Source: Uranotaenia lowii | Taxonomy: Eukaryota > Arthropoda > Insecta > Diptera > Culicidae | DNA: 64,000 nt | Assembly: GCF_029784155.1 (NCBI RefSeq) | Contig: NC_073691.1 | Location: 137,528,409 to 137,592,408, forward strand | Direction of reading: 5' to 3' | Shown here: positions 30,993 to 42,364 of the stretch, piece after piece | Position numbering within the stretch: the stretch's first letter is position 1 | How the letters are laid out: each line of letters opens with the position of its first letter | The notes under the pieces: generated by a model | What the model saw: the letters and a program-made list of their open reading frames with translations, nothing else | Told to the model about the DNA's origin: nothing | Database searches by the model: none | Position numbers and translations under genes: made by a program

Positions 30993-31588
30993 TTATTTAT
31001 TATGCGGATTTATAAAATGTGATTAAAAATCATGAGTTTGAGCTTCTTATTCGTTCAATTAAAATCTTTGTTTCTTTCAATTGTCTGCAATTCAGCTTTG
31101 GAAATTAAAAAGTAAACAGTTTACACCACCTAGAATTTTGCTTTGACAAACTTTCTCAATCAATCAGTTTTAAATGTTTAACCTTACTTTTTCGCAATGA
31201 TAATTAACTGACCACCCTTTACAAACAGTTCATGTGGTTCCGGAGCAAGGTTGCCGAAATCACAGAAAAATCTGTAATTTCACAGAATTTTGAGCAAATT
31301 TTGATCACAGAATCTGTATCTCAGAACACAAAATTTTGAAATATTCACAGGTTTCACAAATTTTGAATTTTGAATAGATTTCCGAAATTATATATTTTTT
31401 TGAACAGTATAAAATAAAGATTGTTTTCCTTGAATTTGAAAAATATGATAATAATGGTAATGTCAATTGATTTTTCCCAACTGAAATGTTAAAAATAACC
31501 AATTTATCATAAATTTTCAATGAAATTAAAGGAAATAGCATCACAGAAAACCATCACAGAATTTTGGATAAAATCACAAGAAAGGACT
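30993..31588. other. Non-coding stretch
   Basis: AT-rich, with 'cacagaa' and 'aaatttt' phrases repeated between 31255 and 31560. No gene recognised. Confidence 0.4.
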
Positions 31589-33580
31589 TTAATAATGTGT
31601 AGCATCGCCTTTCTTGGCAATGACTTCTTGCAATCATCGTGGCATAGAAGTTATGAGGCTTTTCAAAACGTTCGGATCCAGATTAGACCATTCGTTCTGA
31701 ATCGCCATTTTAATTTGTCCAGCCGTTTCATAACTTCGGCCATGCTTGAAAATGTTACGGGAGAGAAGTCCCCAAACGTTTTCGATCGGATTTAGATCCA
31801 AGCTACAGGCTGGCCACTCCAAAAGAGGGATGTTATGAAGTTCCGAGAATTCTTTCGTAGCTCTGGACGCATGGCAGGCAGCATTGTTTTGCTGGAAAAC
31901 CATGTTTTCGCCCATAAAATTTTCCGAAAATGGAACAAGAACTTCTTCTAATAGCTGGCAATACATCTGTGAGTCCATCCAGGTAGAGATGAAACAAACA
32001 GGTGTCTTTCCAGCCATGCTTATGCCGGCCCAGATCATGACGGAACCTCCACCAAAGTTTCGTTTCTCTCTCATTGGCCTCTTCTGCTTCTTGTCGTACC
32101 AACGGCTGCTAAAACCATCTGGCCCGTCTTAGTTGAACTTCTTTTCGTCACTAAAAACCACGTTTGACCACTCTTGGTCCCAAAATTGGTACTTTTCGGC
32201 AAAAGCAAAACGGGTTTTTTTGTGACGAGGAAGAAGTCTTGGTACAGGCGTTGTTTTGGTGAAGGAAACATTAGGATCGTCTTTGAGAACCTACCGAATC
32301 CGACGCCCAGATACTCTCAGCTTCATCTCCGCCTTGATTTCCTCAGCTTTTGGTGGACCGCCAGTCGTTTTATTCCCTCTTAAACCTCGGCGTCAGGGAA
32401 GATGAACATCCACATCGCTTCTTTGTTCATATTTTTCGCCTAGCCGCAGATAATCATGCACCACATCCTTACTCCTACACTGCAAAAAATCCACACTTCG
32501 GATGTATGTTTCCCTCACATATAAGTGTTCAAAATTCCTCTACGCATATATTTTATATGATTCTCATAACAATTAAATCGTTCACACATAAGTTTTAAGT
32601 GGGGTAAATATATGAGGCTGACTGAAATGAAATGAGCGTGTGCGAACAGTCAAATTTTCATCGAACCGGCTGTCGATGTTTTCTCTGTTTCTGTTTCAAA
32701 ATGGCGCACGCGGAAATAAGATTGGAACAGGAAAAGAAATTTAACGAAAATTGTAAATAAAGTTAGTTTCCTGTTGCTAGACGACCGGGTGCAATTCGGA
32801 TTCATTCGTTTCAATCATGAGGAGAGGATTAAAGCTGCGGTTCCGAAAGTACGTCCCCGTGTTTGCCAGGCTCACTGATATGGCCTGAGTTTGTTATTTA
32901 TTTTTATAAGCAGAGAACTGCCTCAGCAGATGCTCCCTCAGGACCCGAAAAGTTTAAAAAGCAAAAGCTACATCAGAGTTAATGATTCAGAACATCCGGG
33001 AATGTGGAAGCAAAAAGTTCCCGAACCTGGATGCAGCTGCATCTTCAACCACCAACAACCTGAATCAATCCGCTCGAACCATCTGGAACAACCGGTGCTG
33101 CTCCCCCTGGATCTGGACGGGGATCTTCATTCTTAAAATTCCCTTAACCAATCAGTGACCCATCAAGGAATGAAGAAGTGTGAGGAAAACAGTTTGTGCA
33201 ATTTTAAATAAAGAAATTAGGAATAAACTAAGAAAGTCCAAAGTTAGTAAGCATATAATTCTCCCTTGAAATTAATTAAAGCAATTTGCCACGCATATAT
33301 ACTCTAAATGCAGAAATTTATTCAAATTATTTGTCCCCCATGTGCCTTTCATATTTCTCCACATATAACCTTTCGATGTTTTGGGCTATACGTACGCACA
33401 CATATTTTTCAACTGTACAACTAATTGCAAAAATCTATAAAGGTTGACACATAGCCCAAATGTGTCGAATTCGTTGAGTGTACCAATCCTGATGCCGATT
33501 TCACGCAAGGTTAGCCCTTGTTTTCGAAGAGTATCTACTCTAACCTTCTCATAATCGCTCAAAGGGCTATTTTTTGGCAT
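31589..33580 (-). pseudogene. Tc1 (DD34E) transposase pseudogene
   Basis: It starts MPKNSPLSDYEKVRV at 33580 with the first HTH (LTLREIGIRIG), is split by the 32478-33480 insertion, and resumes with GRSKDVVHDYLRLGEK. Stops and frameshifts follow (TGA near 32388, TAA near 32127). The first catalytic block FSDEKKFN is near 32140; GGGSVMIWAGIS follows. The second block reads FQQNNAACHASR, where the expected Asp is Asn. The Glu block is SLDLNPIENVWG, 34 residues further on, giving DD34E spacing. A TGA lies after SMPR, and the protein ends GDATHY at 31592. The Asp-to-Asn change alone would inactivate it. Confidence 0.85.
32478..33480. mobile_element. 1003-bp TIR element inserted in the Tc1 transposase
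   Basis: The termini are imperfect inverted repeats beginning CACTGCAAAAAATCCACAC at 32478 and, on the other strand, CACTCAACGAATTCGACAC from 33480. TA lies at both borders (32476-32477 and 33481-33482). If the insert and one TA are disregarded, the Tc1 reading frame is continuous across the site, which fixes the boundaries to the base. The interior is less AT-rich around 32700-33140, contains no recognised domain and may include captured sequence. Family unknown. Confidence 0.8.
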
Positions 33581-33972
33581 TTTTCCTGTGAATATCAAAT
33601 AAAATGTGCAAACCTTCACCAATGATGTTTTTTTTCTTTGTCACCATCAATTCACTTCGTATTGAGCAAAACTTTTCACTTTCAACGAAAAAAATATCCT
33701 CTGCGAGCGAAATTGAACAGAAGCAAACAGCTGTCTTTATAATTATTTCCAGGCGCAAAATGAAAATATTTATACTCTGACACGCACACATGCATTCAAA
33801 TCCATTCTGACACACAGATAATATTTTACTCACCACTACATTTACATTGACTAACAATCTGTTACAGTTGTTTACACTGTAAACGTAAGAGCATTAAAAA
33901 CTACGTTGCCTTTATACTTATTTCCAGTAGTGTATTCATACCCCGCCCAAGATCAAGACCCCTTCCATACTA

Positions 33973-35107
33973 AAGCATGGATCTTAAATAAATCTGGACG
34001 CACTGTTTATTATACCATAGCGCTCCTAGTTGTCGGATCTGGAATGTTTTGACAGTACTTTGTTTTGGAATGTTTCCTCTATTAGTGTTGAAAATTCGTG
34101 AGAATTCCGTGAGATACATGCTATCGAGCAGCAGGTTCATACCAAGCGTCATAGTGGCACTAAGGATTGGAAACTGCATTTGAAGGTGTTGAGAACGATT
34201 AAGGCAAACCCAGGGCAGTCGGGCTATAACATCGCCAAGAAATTCAATACCGACCGGTGCACCGTCATAAAAATTCGTCTGCGCGAAGGAATATGATCTT
34301 ATCGGGCCAGAGGGCAACCAAACCGGACATTGAAGCAGAATGCAGTAACCAAAGGACGTGGCCGGAAGTTACACAACAAGGTTCTAACGAAGTACGATGG
34401 ATGCATCCTCATGGATGACGAAACGTACGTAAAGATGGATTTTGGGCAGCTTCCTGGCCAAAAATTTTACAAAGCCACTGGTCGGGGTGATGTCTCCGCC
34501 AAGTTCAAATTGGTTTTTGCCGATCAGTTTACAAGAAAGTGTTTGATCTGGCAAGGTCGAAAAACCCCAGTTTTTGTGAAAGACAAGACCATGGACTCCA
34601 AAATGTACAAGGAAGAATGTCTGAAAAACGTTTTTTTTCCGTACATTAGATCTCACAAAGGACCAGTAAAGTTTTCGCCAGATTTTGTAAGCTGTCACTA
34701 CAGCAAAGAAGTGCTACAGTGGTATCGGGACAACGGGGTGGATTTTGTCGAATAGGACATCAACCAACCCAACTGTCCTCAATTACAGCCTATCGAAAAA
34801 TATTGGGCAATTGTCAAACAGAAGATGAAGAAGAATGGTAGGATGACTCGGGTTGCCACAGAGATGAAGAAATGGTGGAAAAAAATGGCCGCTGAAGTCA
34901 GCGAACAAAGTGTCCAAACTATGATGAGTGGTATTCGACAAAAAGTTCGAAATTTGATCAAAACAACATCGGAATATATTTTTTATTATTTTTCTTTTAA
35001 GGTGCAATAGAAACCCTACATTTTGAGTTCAAAACATTTTTATTTCGTTCACATAGCTCCGAGAAAGGCTCGTTTTATTGCGTCCAGATTTAAGAAGATC
35101 CATGCTT
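33973..35107 (+). mobile_element. DD37E Tc1/mariner element, copy B
   Basis: The ends are inverted: AAGCATGGATCTTAAATAAA at 33973 and a closely matching inverted end finishing ATCCATGCTT at 35107, with TA at 33971-33972 and 35108-35109. Length is 1135 bp. It carries a plus-strand transposase pseudogene. The next DD37E element starts 32 bp downstream in the same orientation. Subterminal GCGCTCCTAG (34021-34030) is shared with that neighbour although the TIRs differ. Confidence 0.88.
34180..35010 (+). pseudogene. DD37E transposase pseudogene, copy B
   Basis: The N-terminal HTH is missing. The readable protein starts near LKVLRTIKANPGQSGYNIAKK (second HTH) and has a TGA after REGI at 34294-34296. 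It continues with KVLTKYDGCILMDDETYVKM (first Asp), AKFKLVFADQFTRK, the second Asp block PDFVSCHYSKEVLQWY, an in-frame TAG at 34753-34755, and LQPIEKYWA with the Glu. Counting the stop as a residue, 37 positions separate the second Asp and the Glu. It ends near 35010. With two stops and no N-terminus it is inactive. Confidence 0.85.
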
Positions 35108-35139
35108 TAGTAGTGCTTCATAGACAGAAGATGACTCTA

Positions 35140-36463
35140 AAGTCTGCTTCATTTAATATTGGAACAAATTCTTTTGCTCATTGTGGCGCTCCTAGTGGAC
35201 GGATTTGGAAACTTTTTTCACCCACGTGTCGTGAAATTCATTACCTTTCACCATGTATTTATGTCATAACACCAAACGATAGCATTTTGTAAACAACCGC
35301 CATGGAAGCCGAACGGAGAGATCAAATTGTGCACAGTTTTCTTGAAAATCCATTGTTGTCGGCATCGAAGCTAGCTAAACAGCTTAAAATGCCCAGAAAT
35401 ACCGTATGGCGTGTTATCAAGCAGTACAAGGAAACATTGACGACGGCTCGGAAGCCGCATTCGAAGCGTCGGAGTGGAACTGCTCCTGTGGAACTGTTCC
35501 GGTCGACAGAAACTGCGTGGGAAAGTCATCAAGGCCGTCAAGAGGAATCCCAATCTTTCAGACCGCGATTTGGCCAATCAGTTCCAGGCCGCTCACAGTA
35601 CGGTGCGACGAATTCGTCTCCGGGAAGGAATAAGGTCATTCCGAGCCAGCAAACAGCCAAATCGGACGCTGAAGCAGAACAATGTGGCCAGAATCCGTGC
35701 TCGAAAGCTGTACGACCAAGTGCTGACCAAGTTCGACGGATGTATTCTGATGGACGATGAGACCTACGTGAAGGCGGACTTAGGGCCAATCCCAGGTCAA
35801 AAATTTTATTTGGCGACGGCTCGGGGGGATGTACCTGCAAAATTTAAGTTCGTGTTTGCGGATAAATTCGCCCGCAAGTACATGATTTGGCAGGGGATAT
35901 GCAGTTGTGGACAAAAAACCAAAGTCTTTCTCACTGACAAGACAATGACATCAGAAGTCTACAAAAAAGAGTGCCTACAGAAACGGATTCTGCCGTTCAT
36001 TCGTGCCCACGACCGTCCAGTAATGTTTTGGCCGGACCTCGCAAGCTGCCATTACAGCAAAACGGTTATGGAATGGTACGCAACGAACGGGGTCAGCGTA
36101 ATACCGAAGGACCTCAACCCCCCAAACTGCCCCCAGTTCCGGCCGATAGAGAAATACTGGGCAATCACGAAGCGGAGGCTTAAGGCAAAGGGAAAACTTG
36201 TTAGGAACATGACTCAAATGAAGAACTGGTGGAATCAAATCGCTAAAACGGTGGACGAAAAGGGTGTGCGCCGCCTAATGTGCCGTATTACGGGAAAAGT
36301 ACGAGAATTTCTTCGAAACAGCAATGAATAATTTTTTTTAATTTTTTTTTATGAAAGAGTAAAGAAAATGCTACATTTGTATGAAAAACAAATTATAAAT
36401 TCGTTAATAAATGACTGAACTACACGCAATTGTTTGTGTTCCAATATTAAATGAAGCAGACTT
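35140..36463 (+). mobile_element. DD37E Tc1/mariner element, copy C
   Basis: The ends are AAGTCTGCTTCATTTAATAT at 35140 and its inverted copy finishing GAAGCAGACTT at 36463, flanked by TA at 35138-35139 and 36464-36465. It is 1324 bp. It is nearly complete, lies directly after copy B in the same orientation, and carries a transposase with a single frameshift. Confidence 0.9.
35302..36331 (+). pseudogene. DD37E transposase, copy C (one frameshift)
   Basis: ATG at 35302 gives MEAERRDQIVHSFLENP, followed by the HTH phrase ASKLAKQLKMPRNTVWRVIK. The frame shifts by one base near 35470-35510 and then stays open to the stop at 36329. The second part contains KAVKRNPNLSDRDLANQF (second HTH), GCILMDDETYVKADL (first Asp), MFWPDLASCHYSKTVMEWY (second Asp) and FRPIEKYWAITKRR (Glu), with exactly 37 residues between the last two. 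All three catalytic residues are present. Such enzymes cut and paste the element between TA sites. The frameshift makes this copy non-functional as it stands. Confidence 0.88.
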
Positions 36464-36611
36464 TAGTTCTGGAGGTCTTGAAGGGCCGTTCTGAAATACC
36501 TAAATGTGATTTTCTCTGTTAAAAAAGATCGATTCTGCACTTATGCTTCAAGTTTGATCTGTTTAGTCAGGGACAAAAAACTTTAAGTGTGACGGAAGGG
36601 ACTCTCCAGAA

Positions 36612-36680
36612 CTCTCATGACCTCAGGCTTTGAAAAATTTTAAAAAGGCCCCCAAATCGACTCAGTCGAATTGTGCATTC
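36612..36680. repeat. Fragment of the 28.7-kb foldback repeat
   Basis: The phrases 'ggctttgaaaaattt', 'aaggcccccaaatcgactca' and 'gtcgaattgtgcat' match one arm end of the palindrome at 28667-29487. Only the terminal about 60 bp is recognisable. Confidence 0.55.
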
Positions 36681-37159
36681 CATCATTTGCAGCATATATC
36701 ATGTAGGGGAGAGGCGGGCTATATGCGCATATTAAGGAAAGCACTCATTTTCTCCCATATTCCAATAGATAGGAGTCTGAAAACAATATACACATGAGCG
36801 GACATCTGTTTTATATACGTTAGAGCAATTTTTCTGTGAAAATCTCTTACAGTTTTTGTGAAAATAATTTTATAATAAAAGAAGTCAAAATAGCCGATTT
36901 CCGAAACTGGCGGCCCGCATAATCGAATACCGTACACTTAATCGTCTAAATTATTTGCTTCTGATTACGTTAATCTTCTCGATTTATTTTGCGACTTTGC
37001 TTATGGCGTCTTTGCTGAGAATGATAAAAAAGGATTTCTGAAAGATACGATTAATGATCTCAGATCCAATTGAATTCTCGCACATCTTGTCGTAATGTGT
37101 CTTCGCTGCAGCTGTGACGTTACGTTAGAAAAAAACGAGTCTTGTCGTACGGTTCCGGA

Positions 37160-38620
37160 AAACCGCTCGAGTTTGGCCAGAGAAATCATAAATGGCCATA
37201 ATAGTACCGCAAAATAAGCGCACCGAGGCCGACAACAACACAAGCGGTGAGGGTAAGTAAAAAAATGGTTTTGTTTAGCGAAAGTTTTCATCTTTTTCGT
37301 ACCCTCCGTACAGCTCCGTACAAACACTCGGGCAGTTGCTTCGCCAAACAACACTGGGCCGGAACAATAAGCACCATGCACTTTAACAACAGCAGAAGCA
37401 GTAAACATGACTGGTGGAGAAATTAATCATTTGATCACTTCCTTAGCCACGATTGCGACCACAGACGACACCGATAGTACCATCAGCGGCAAGCAGGAGC
37501 ACCACCAAATCCAACATCAAATATCCGCCGGAAGCGTTCCCTCTCATCAGTTATCACCACCCGTTTTTTATCACGTATGAACCATTCGAACAGGTTCGAA
37601 CGAATCCCTAGCAACATCCGTCACTCGCCGGAAAAAAACCGCTAAAAATGGCCATACAACCACTGAAAACTAAGCGCATCCAGGTCGACAACAACGCAAG
37701 CGATGAAGGTAAGGGGAAAAACTGTTTTATTAAGCAATAATTTTAATTTTTCTCCACTCCGTACAGCTTAACAAAATACATAGTAGATGCTGCAGTGAAA
37801 AACTCCACCATCCGACCGGACCAACACCGGAGGTGGAGGTGGAGGTGAAAACTGGTCTGGAACAACCATCATCGCTCGTCCAGTTTCTCAGTCACGATTG
37901 CGACCACACCACCAGTCACAACATTCCGGAGGAAGAGACGAACACCACAGCGCTATTCCCATTATCATCACAAAAACGAGCCAGTCGAGCAGCAACAGCG
38001 GCGAGTCAATGACCAATCACAAGGTGTCAGTTTTCTTCTCCAACGGCGGAAGTACGTGGAAGTGGTTCAGTGGTCACAATGAACAGATTGATTATGATGG
38101 TGGCTTCCGTGGCTAGTGACCGGAATCCAACAAGCGGAGAATTCCTATGCTCGGTTTCCCTCCTGTAAGTATCCAGTTTTATTTGAACTTCTCCTCAATC
38201 CCTTCATTTTTTTTTTTTGTATTTTAAGATGTACCGGAGCTCTTAATACAAAATTTGGCAACTGAAGGCCGCTGCTGGTTTGTTGGCCTAGACGATCACA
38301 AATTTCGGTATCGCCAAGGACGAGAAGGGAACTAGGACGAATTTCACTGGTAGCCACAACAACCACCACTATGTCACCAACAGTAGCAGCAGTGTGTGGC
38401 GGAATAAAATACCAGTTCCTCAGCCACGATTGCGACCAAAGGTAAAGCCGTCACTGATAGTATCACTATCACCACCACCAGCGGCAACAGCAGACATCAC
38501 TATTTCTCAATTTTCGACCCGGATGCGAAAAACAACAAAAAATGGTTCCATGAAATCGGCAAGGTATGTTCCCAGTTTTTTTTTCAATATTGTTTTTTAA
38601 TTTGTGGTTGTCCTAAAGGC
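37160..38620 (+). repeat. Four diverged ~0.40-0.46-kb tandem units with intron-like segments
   Basis: Units begin near 37190 and 37648 with ATGGCCAT(A) followed by AAGCGCA(C/T)C and GTCGACAACAAC or GCCGACAACAAC, then a GGTAAG-type donor and, 55-70 bp on, CTCCGTACAG as an acceptor-like end. Two further units near 38155 and 38560 show GTAAGTATCCAGTTTT and GTATGTTCCCAGTTTT. CACGATTGCGACCA recurs at about 37448, 37894 and 38421. The units are CA-rich with ACC/CAC/AGC triplets and have no long shared ORF. They resemble a degraded exon-intron repeat; no family recognised. Confidence 0.6.
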
Positions 38621-38869
38621 TATTCTACTCTAGGAGACAGTTCGTCTCGAGATGGTCTCAGGTTTCAAATAACAACAACAGACGACCAAAAAGGTCCAAT
38701 TTGCCTGAGTTTTTTTTATAAGACTACAATAAAAATTCTTTTTTTTTAAACATAGGAATCAAGAGCAGCACAAATCATTCAAAATACGTGTATCTTAAAG
38801 CTTAAGCAAAAAACTACAAAAAGTCTGCAGGAAATCTGAATTCAACTGAATGAACTACTACGAGCAAAT

Positions 38870-39290
38870 AGGCCTGGCCGCCACCTCGAAAAAATCGACG
38901 AATACATAATTCCGGAAATGTTCCGCAAACTAATTCTTTCGATTAAGCATGATCGGACAGTTCTTGTCTAAGGATATCCACCGATGGATGCCGTCATTGA
39001 AGCAGAGGTGTTGCTGAAGCAAATGAAATGTCTCACTCCGTGCGATTAGTTGACACCGTTTAGTCGCATTCTTGCTTGTTTGCCGATTGAATCCCGACTG
39101 GGTGAAATGTGGACTTTGAGGAGTACGCTTTTCAGCGATACCGATCCTGTAGCAGCATATTCCGGTACCTTTTCGGAAATTTCACAGTTGGACGTCGGTC
39201 AACAACACCTGATGGCGCACCAAAAAGCACTCAGCAGAAAGAAATGAAAATGTGTGATTATTTAGCTATGTTGACTGTGTTTAGGGTAAG
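38870..39290 (+). pseudogene. Maleless/DHX9-type DEAH RNA helicase fragment
   Basis: The conceptual reading matches the HA2-OB region of DEAH helicases of the maleless/DHX9 type: IDEYIIPEMFRK, PPMDAVIEAEVLLKQMKCL, LTPFSRILACLPIESRLGEM, then VAAYSGTFSEISQLDVGQ and LMAHQKALS. In-frame stops are at 38969-38971 (TAA) and 39047-39049 (TAG). A frameshift near 39240 leads into CDYLAMLTVFR, followed by a donor-like GGTAAGC. A deletion removes the segment between PEMFR and the later LSIK phrase. No start, ATPase core or poly(A) tail is present. The donor-like site suggests a genomic rather than processed copy. Recognition is from family knowledge. Confidence 0.75.
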
Positions 39291-40919
39291 CTTTCAAACA
39301 CAATATGTATGTACATTATTTCTTTATTTTATAAGAATAGTTTTGCAGATGTGGTCTAAAAAAGCAAAATTAATTATTCTGTAAATAGAAAGGTCTTCAG
39401 ATGTCGACACAGCAAGTAGTTTCAAGTAGCCAAACGGCAGCTATAGGATTCGATGGCACAGGCTAGTTTTTCCAATGAATAACGAACAGAACATGGATAT
39501 GATCATGTTATTTTTCTGTGTAGGATTGTAACGCGAACGTGAAAAAAACATACCGTAAACAGTCCTAGTTCTGCACATTTAAAAAAAATCTTGTTAATCA
39601 TGTATATTTATATTTATTAAGATATTTTACTTTAATTTGTCGAGTATATTTATATCATTATGTGTAATTCTTATGACTGCTTAGGCTTCCAAGATCTGCT
39701 TGTTTGATTGACGTAATTTTTGTATAAAATCGAAAAATTTGTGTCGAAATAACAAATAGCGCTGAGTTAGGACCTGCAAAAAACTAGGGCCTGTAACGGT
39801 AAAATAGTGTAATTATGGAATGCCATTCGTTAAGAAATAAAATAACATTTAATTAATTTTAAAACGAATCGATTTCTTTTGCTCTACAAATCTTAAAAAG
39901 ATCTTTTAAAGATACATTGTATCGTTCTCAAAGGTCGAAATGGATGATATAACAAAGATTACACCTATCGTTTTGCTACATTTTCTAGAAAAATCTCTCT
40001 AGAAAAAAGCAAAAAAATGAATCGTTTATTTACTTAACAACCCGTTCCCTGTATCGTTATTTGTGTCTAAACGATTCCATTTGATGAAAAAACGATTAGT
40101 CTAATCGTGCATTTATAATCCAAAAACTATACAGGGAATCTTTTGGGTGTCTTGGGAAGAAGATAATGGGGATCGTTATGGTATGATACTGCATCATGCG
40201 GGGGGCTAAATGCGCATATTCATGTTTTTAGCTATATTTCATTAACAGTTGCAATATTTTGATACTATTTAATTTAAAATGGTAGAAACGGATGTTAAGC
40301 ATACGTCAAGGCTGAAATTTTGGTGAAACTTTTTACATCACTAGTTCTTTTGCATAAAACATAGTTAGGTATGCCATATAACCATATTTCGTGATAATAT
40401 TTTGTTCATATCGTATTTTTAACGGATCAGTACAAAGTTCTTTTTTCTCGCTGTAAGATCGTACTTTGAGTGTAGATTTAATGTTTCAATGATAAAAAGT
40501 TTAAAAAAATATAAGACTAATCTATTTTTCTTGATATATGCATTTAACCTGCCTCGATATGGGCATTCAGAACCTGTATCTTATTCCAATATCTGATCAT
40601 TTACAACCTTGCCAAAAGCTCCAATTTGTTGAATTCCCGATTTCCAGATGAATATGAAAGAAAAGCCATTAAAATTTTTGTTCACAGAATCTGTACGCAC
40701 GATAATTAAAGTTCAATATATTATAACGAAACTGACAAAAATCTTGTTTGAATTTTTAAATTTTTATGGCTTGATAGAACAATCAAAATTCTTCATGCCA
40801 TGTTTCAATAGCGTATAACCCTCAAACTGCACTGATTAGATACGTTGAATCTCCAGCCATATCGCCAATCGGCGGTATGCGCATATTACCTAACATGCGC
40901 ATTTAGGAACGCTTCCCCC

Positions 40920-42364
40920 TAGATGATGCTTGACACCGCTAAAATCCCTTGTCGCCTCGAAAAAAAAAATTTACGTATGTGGTGGTGTTTTGCGTTTTTT
41001 GGAACTTGAAATTGACAGATAAGACAGGAGCAGTTTCCGTTTCGCTTTACGATAACTAATCGATACTATATACGAGTTGCATCATTATTTTAAATAAAGC
41101 TTAGACATGATGCGGTTACAGGATTTAAAACCAAAATCACTTTTCAAAAATCAGCATAAAGAATTAATAGACAAAAAATTTTAATCTTCTTGAACTTTTA
41201 TATAGCTTTTGAGGAACTTTCACAAAATTTTTCCCATTTGCCGCCCAGACTTTTAATGAGATTATTTCACACATCGTTAATTTTAGTCATAAAATACTGT
41301 CATGGCGTAATCTGAACGACACCTTACCAAGTTACTGCCGTTTGAACGTTGCAATTTCAATCACTTTAAATGGACCACTCAATTCCAATCAGACATCATC
41401 GTTCGCTGATGGATTTTGTGTCCCACCAACCTTAACCATCCATCGACTCTACTCAATCGCCTCAAGCATCAAAGGGATAATCTATGCAAAAGAGAGCAAC
41501 GCAAGAATGAAATGTCAACAGTATAAAGTAAGTGCATATATCGGTTGTTCTCCCTTTAGGTGCAATATCCAGAAAAAAAAATGATTTATCGCTTCGTTTC
41601 GATCGTGTTGGAAGGGACAACTTTTTGATACCGTCAGCAAAGTCCCTTGAAGTGTCAAACAAAAGGACACACGTTTGCTGAGTATGAATGGGTATACTTG
41701 AATGGAGGAACAGCTGGCTAGCTTGTTTCTGTTTTTCATCACTCAAATAACTATCCTCGAGGGCTGCTTTCCAGTGTTGGACCTTTTACCCTATTGGAAA
41801 TTTATGGTAATGAAGATTGCTTCTAAACCCAGCCAGTGTGGAATGCAACAATTTTGGTAGAAACCATCCCATATCGGTATTGGTTTCAACATAATCGATC
41901 GGATTTCTACTGCCGTTGGGCCACCCAGTGTTTGGAGCCCATTCTTGCCTGGTTCAAATGAATTGCGGGGAAAATAAAATTTAATTCCAGTTTTCATGTC
42001 GCCGGCGGTTTTCGGCAAATTACGCAAATTTGAAGTGAGATGGTAGTTGATAAAAATGTTCGTTCATTTTAAATCAATGGTCAGTAACGGGAAAGTGTTT
42101 CAAGTACACCCGTAAAAGAGGTTGGAAAAATCCAATGTCAATTTAGCAAACTTCTGTGCCGAAAATGCGCTGAAAAGTTTACTATGCCAAATATAATATG
42201 TATGTTTGAAAAAGCACTACTGGCATAAGGACTCGAGCTCCCAAGCAAAATGATGCATGACCACTACATTCAAGCGAACCTAGAAAATCATTTTATGAAA
42301 CTTTCATCCTATTGGATGATCCATCCAAGAAACAGGAAAATATTAAAGCCACAGTGCCTATTGA
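40920..42364. other. Non-coding stretch, nothing recognised
   Basis: Moderately AT-rich with no domain-bearing ORF. Frames of 80-94 codons at 41342-41746 overlap on both strands and show no recognisable motif. Confidence 0.4.

Larger units (their letters stand above)
31589..33932 (-). mobile_element. Tc1-type (DD34E) transposon, decayed and split by an insertion
   Basis: The 5' end is at 33932, flanked by TA, and starts CACTACTGGAAATAAGTATA on the minus strand. About 170 bp inside is a second related motif (near 33733-33755, 'ttataattatttccag'), reminiscent of the IR/DR arrangement of Tc1-like elements. The transposase runs on the minus strand. The 3' terminal repeat was not found past the stop at 31589, so this end seems truncated. 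A 1003-bp element sits inside the N-terminal coding region. Confidence 0.8.
36706..40919. mobile_element. Possible 4.2-kb TA-flanked TIR element carrying tandem units and a helicase fragment
   Basis: The left end GGGGAGAGGCGGGCTATATG...CATATTAAGG and the right end, inverted, GGGGGAAGCGTTCCTAAATG share GGGG(G)A, ATGCGCAT and AGG landmarks, and both are bordered by TA (36704-36705, 40920-40921). The TIRs are imperfect, so the boundaries are tentative. Inside are four diverged tandem units (37160-38620), a broken DHX9-type helicase fragment (38870-39290) and AT-rich sequence. No transposase was seen. Confidence 0.45.

Noticed and set aside
32891..33136. 81-codon plus-strand frame inside the 1.0-kb insertion
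   Set aside because: No recognisable domain; the start context and homology are unknown. It is left as part of the mobile element.
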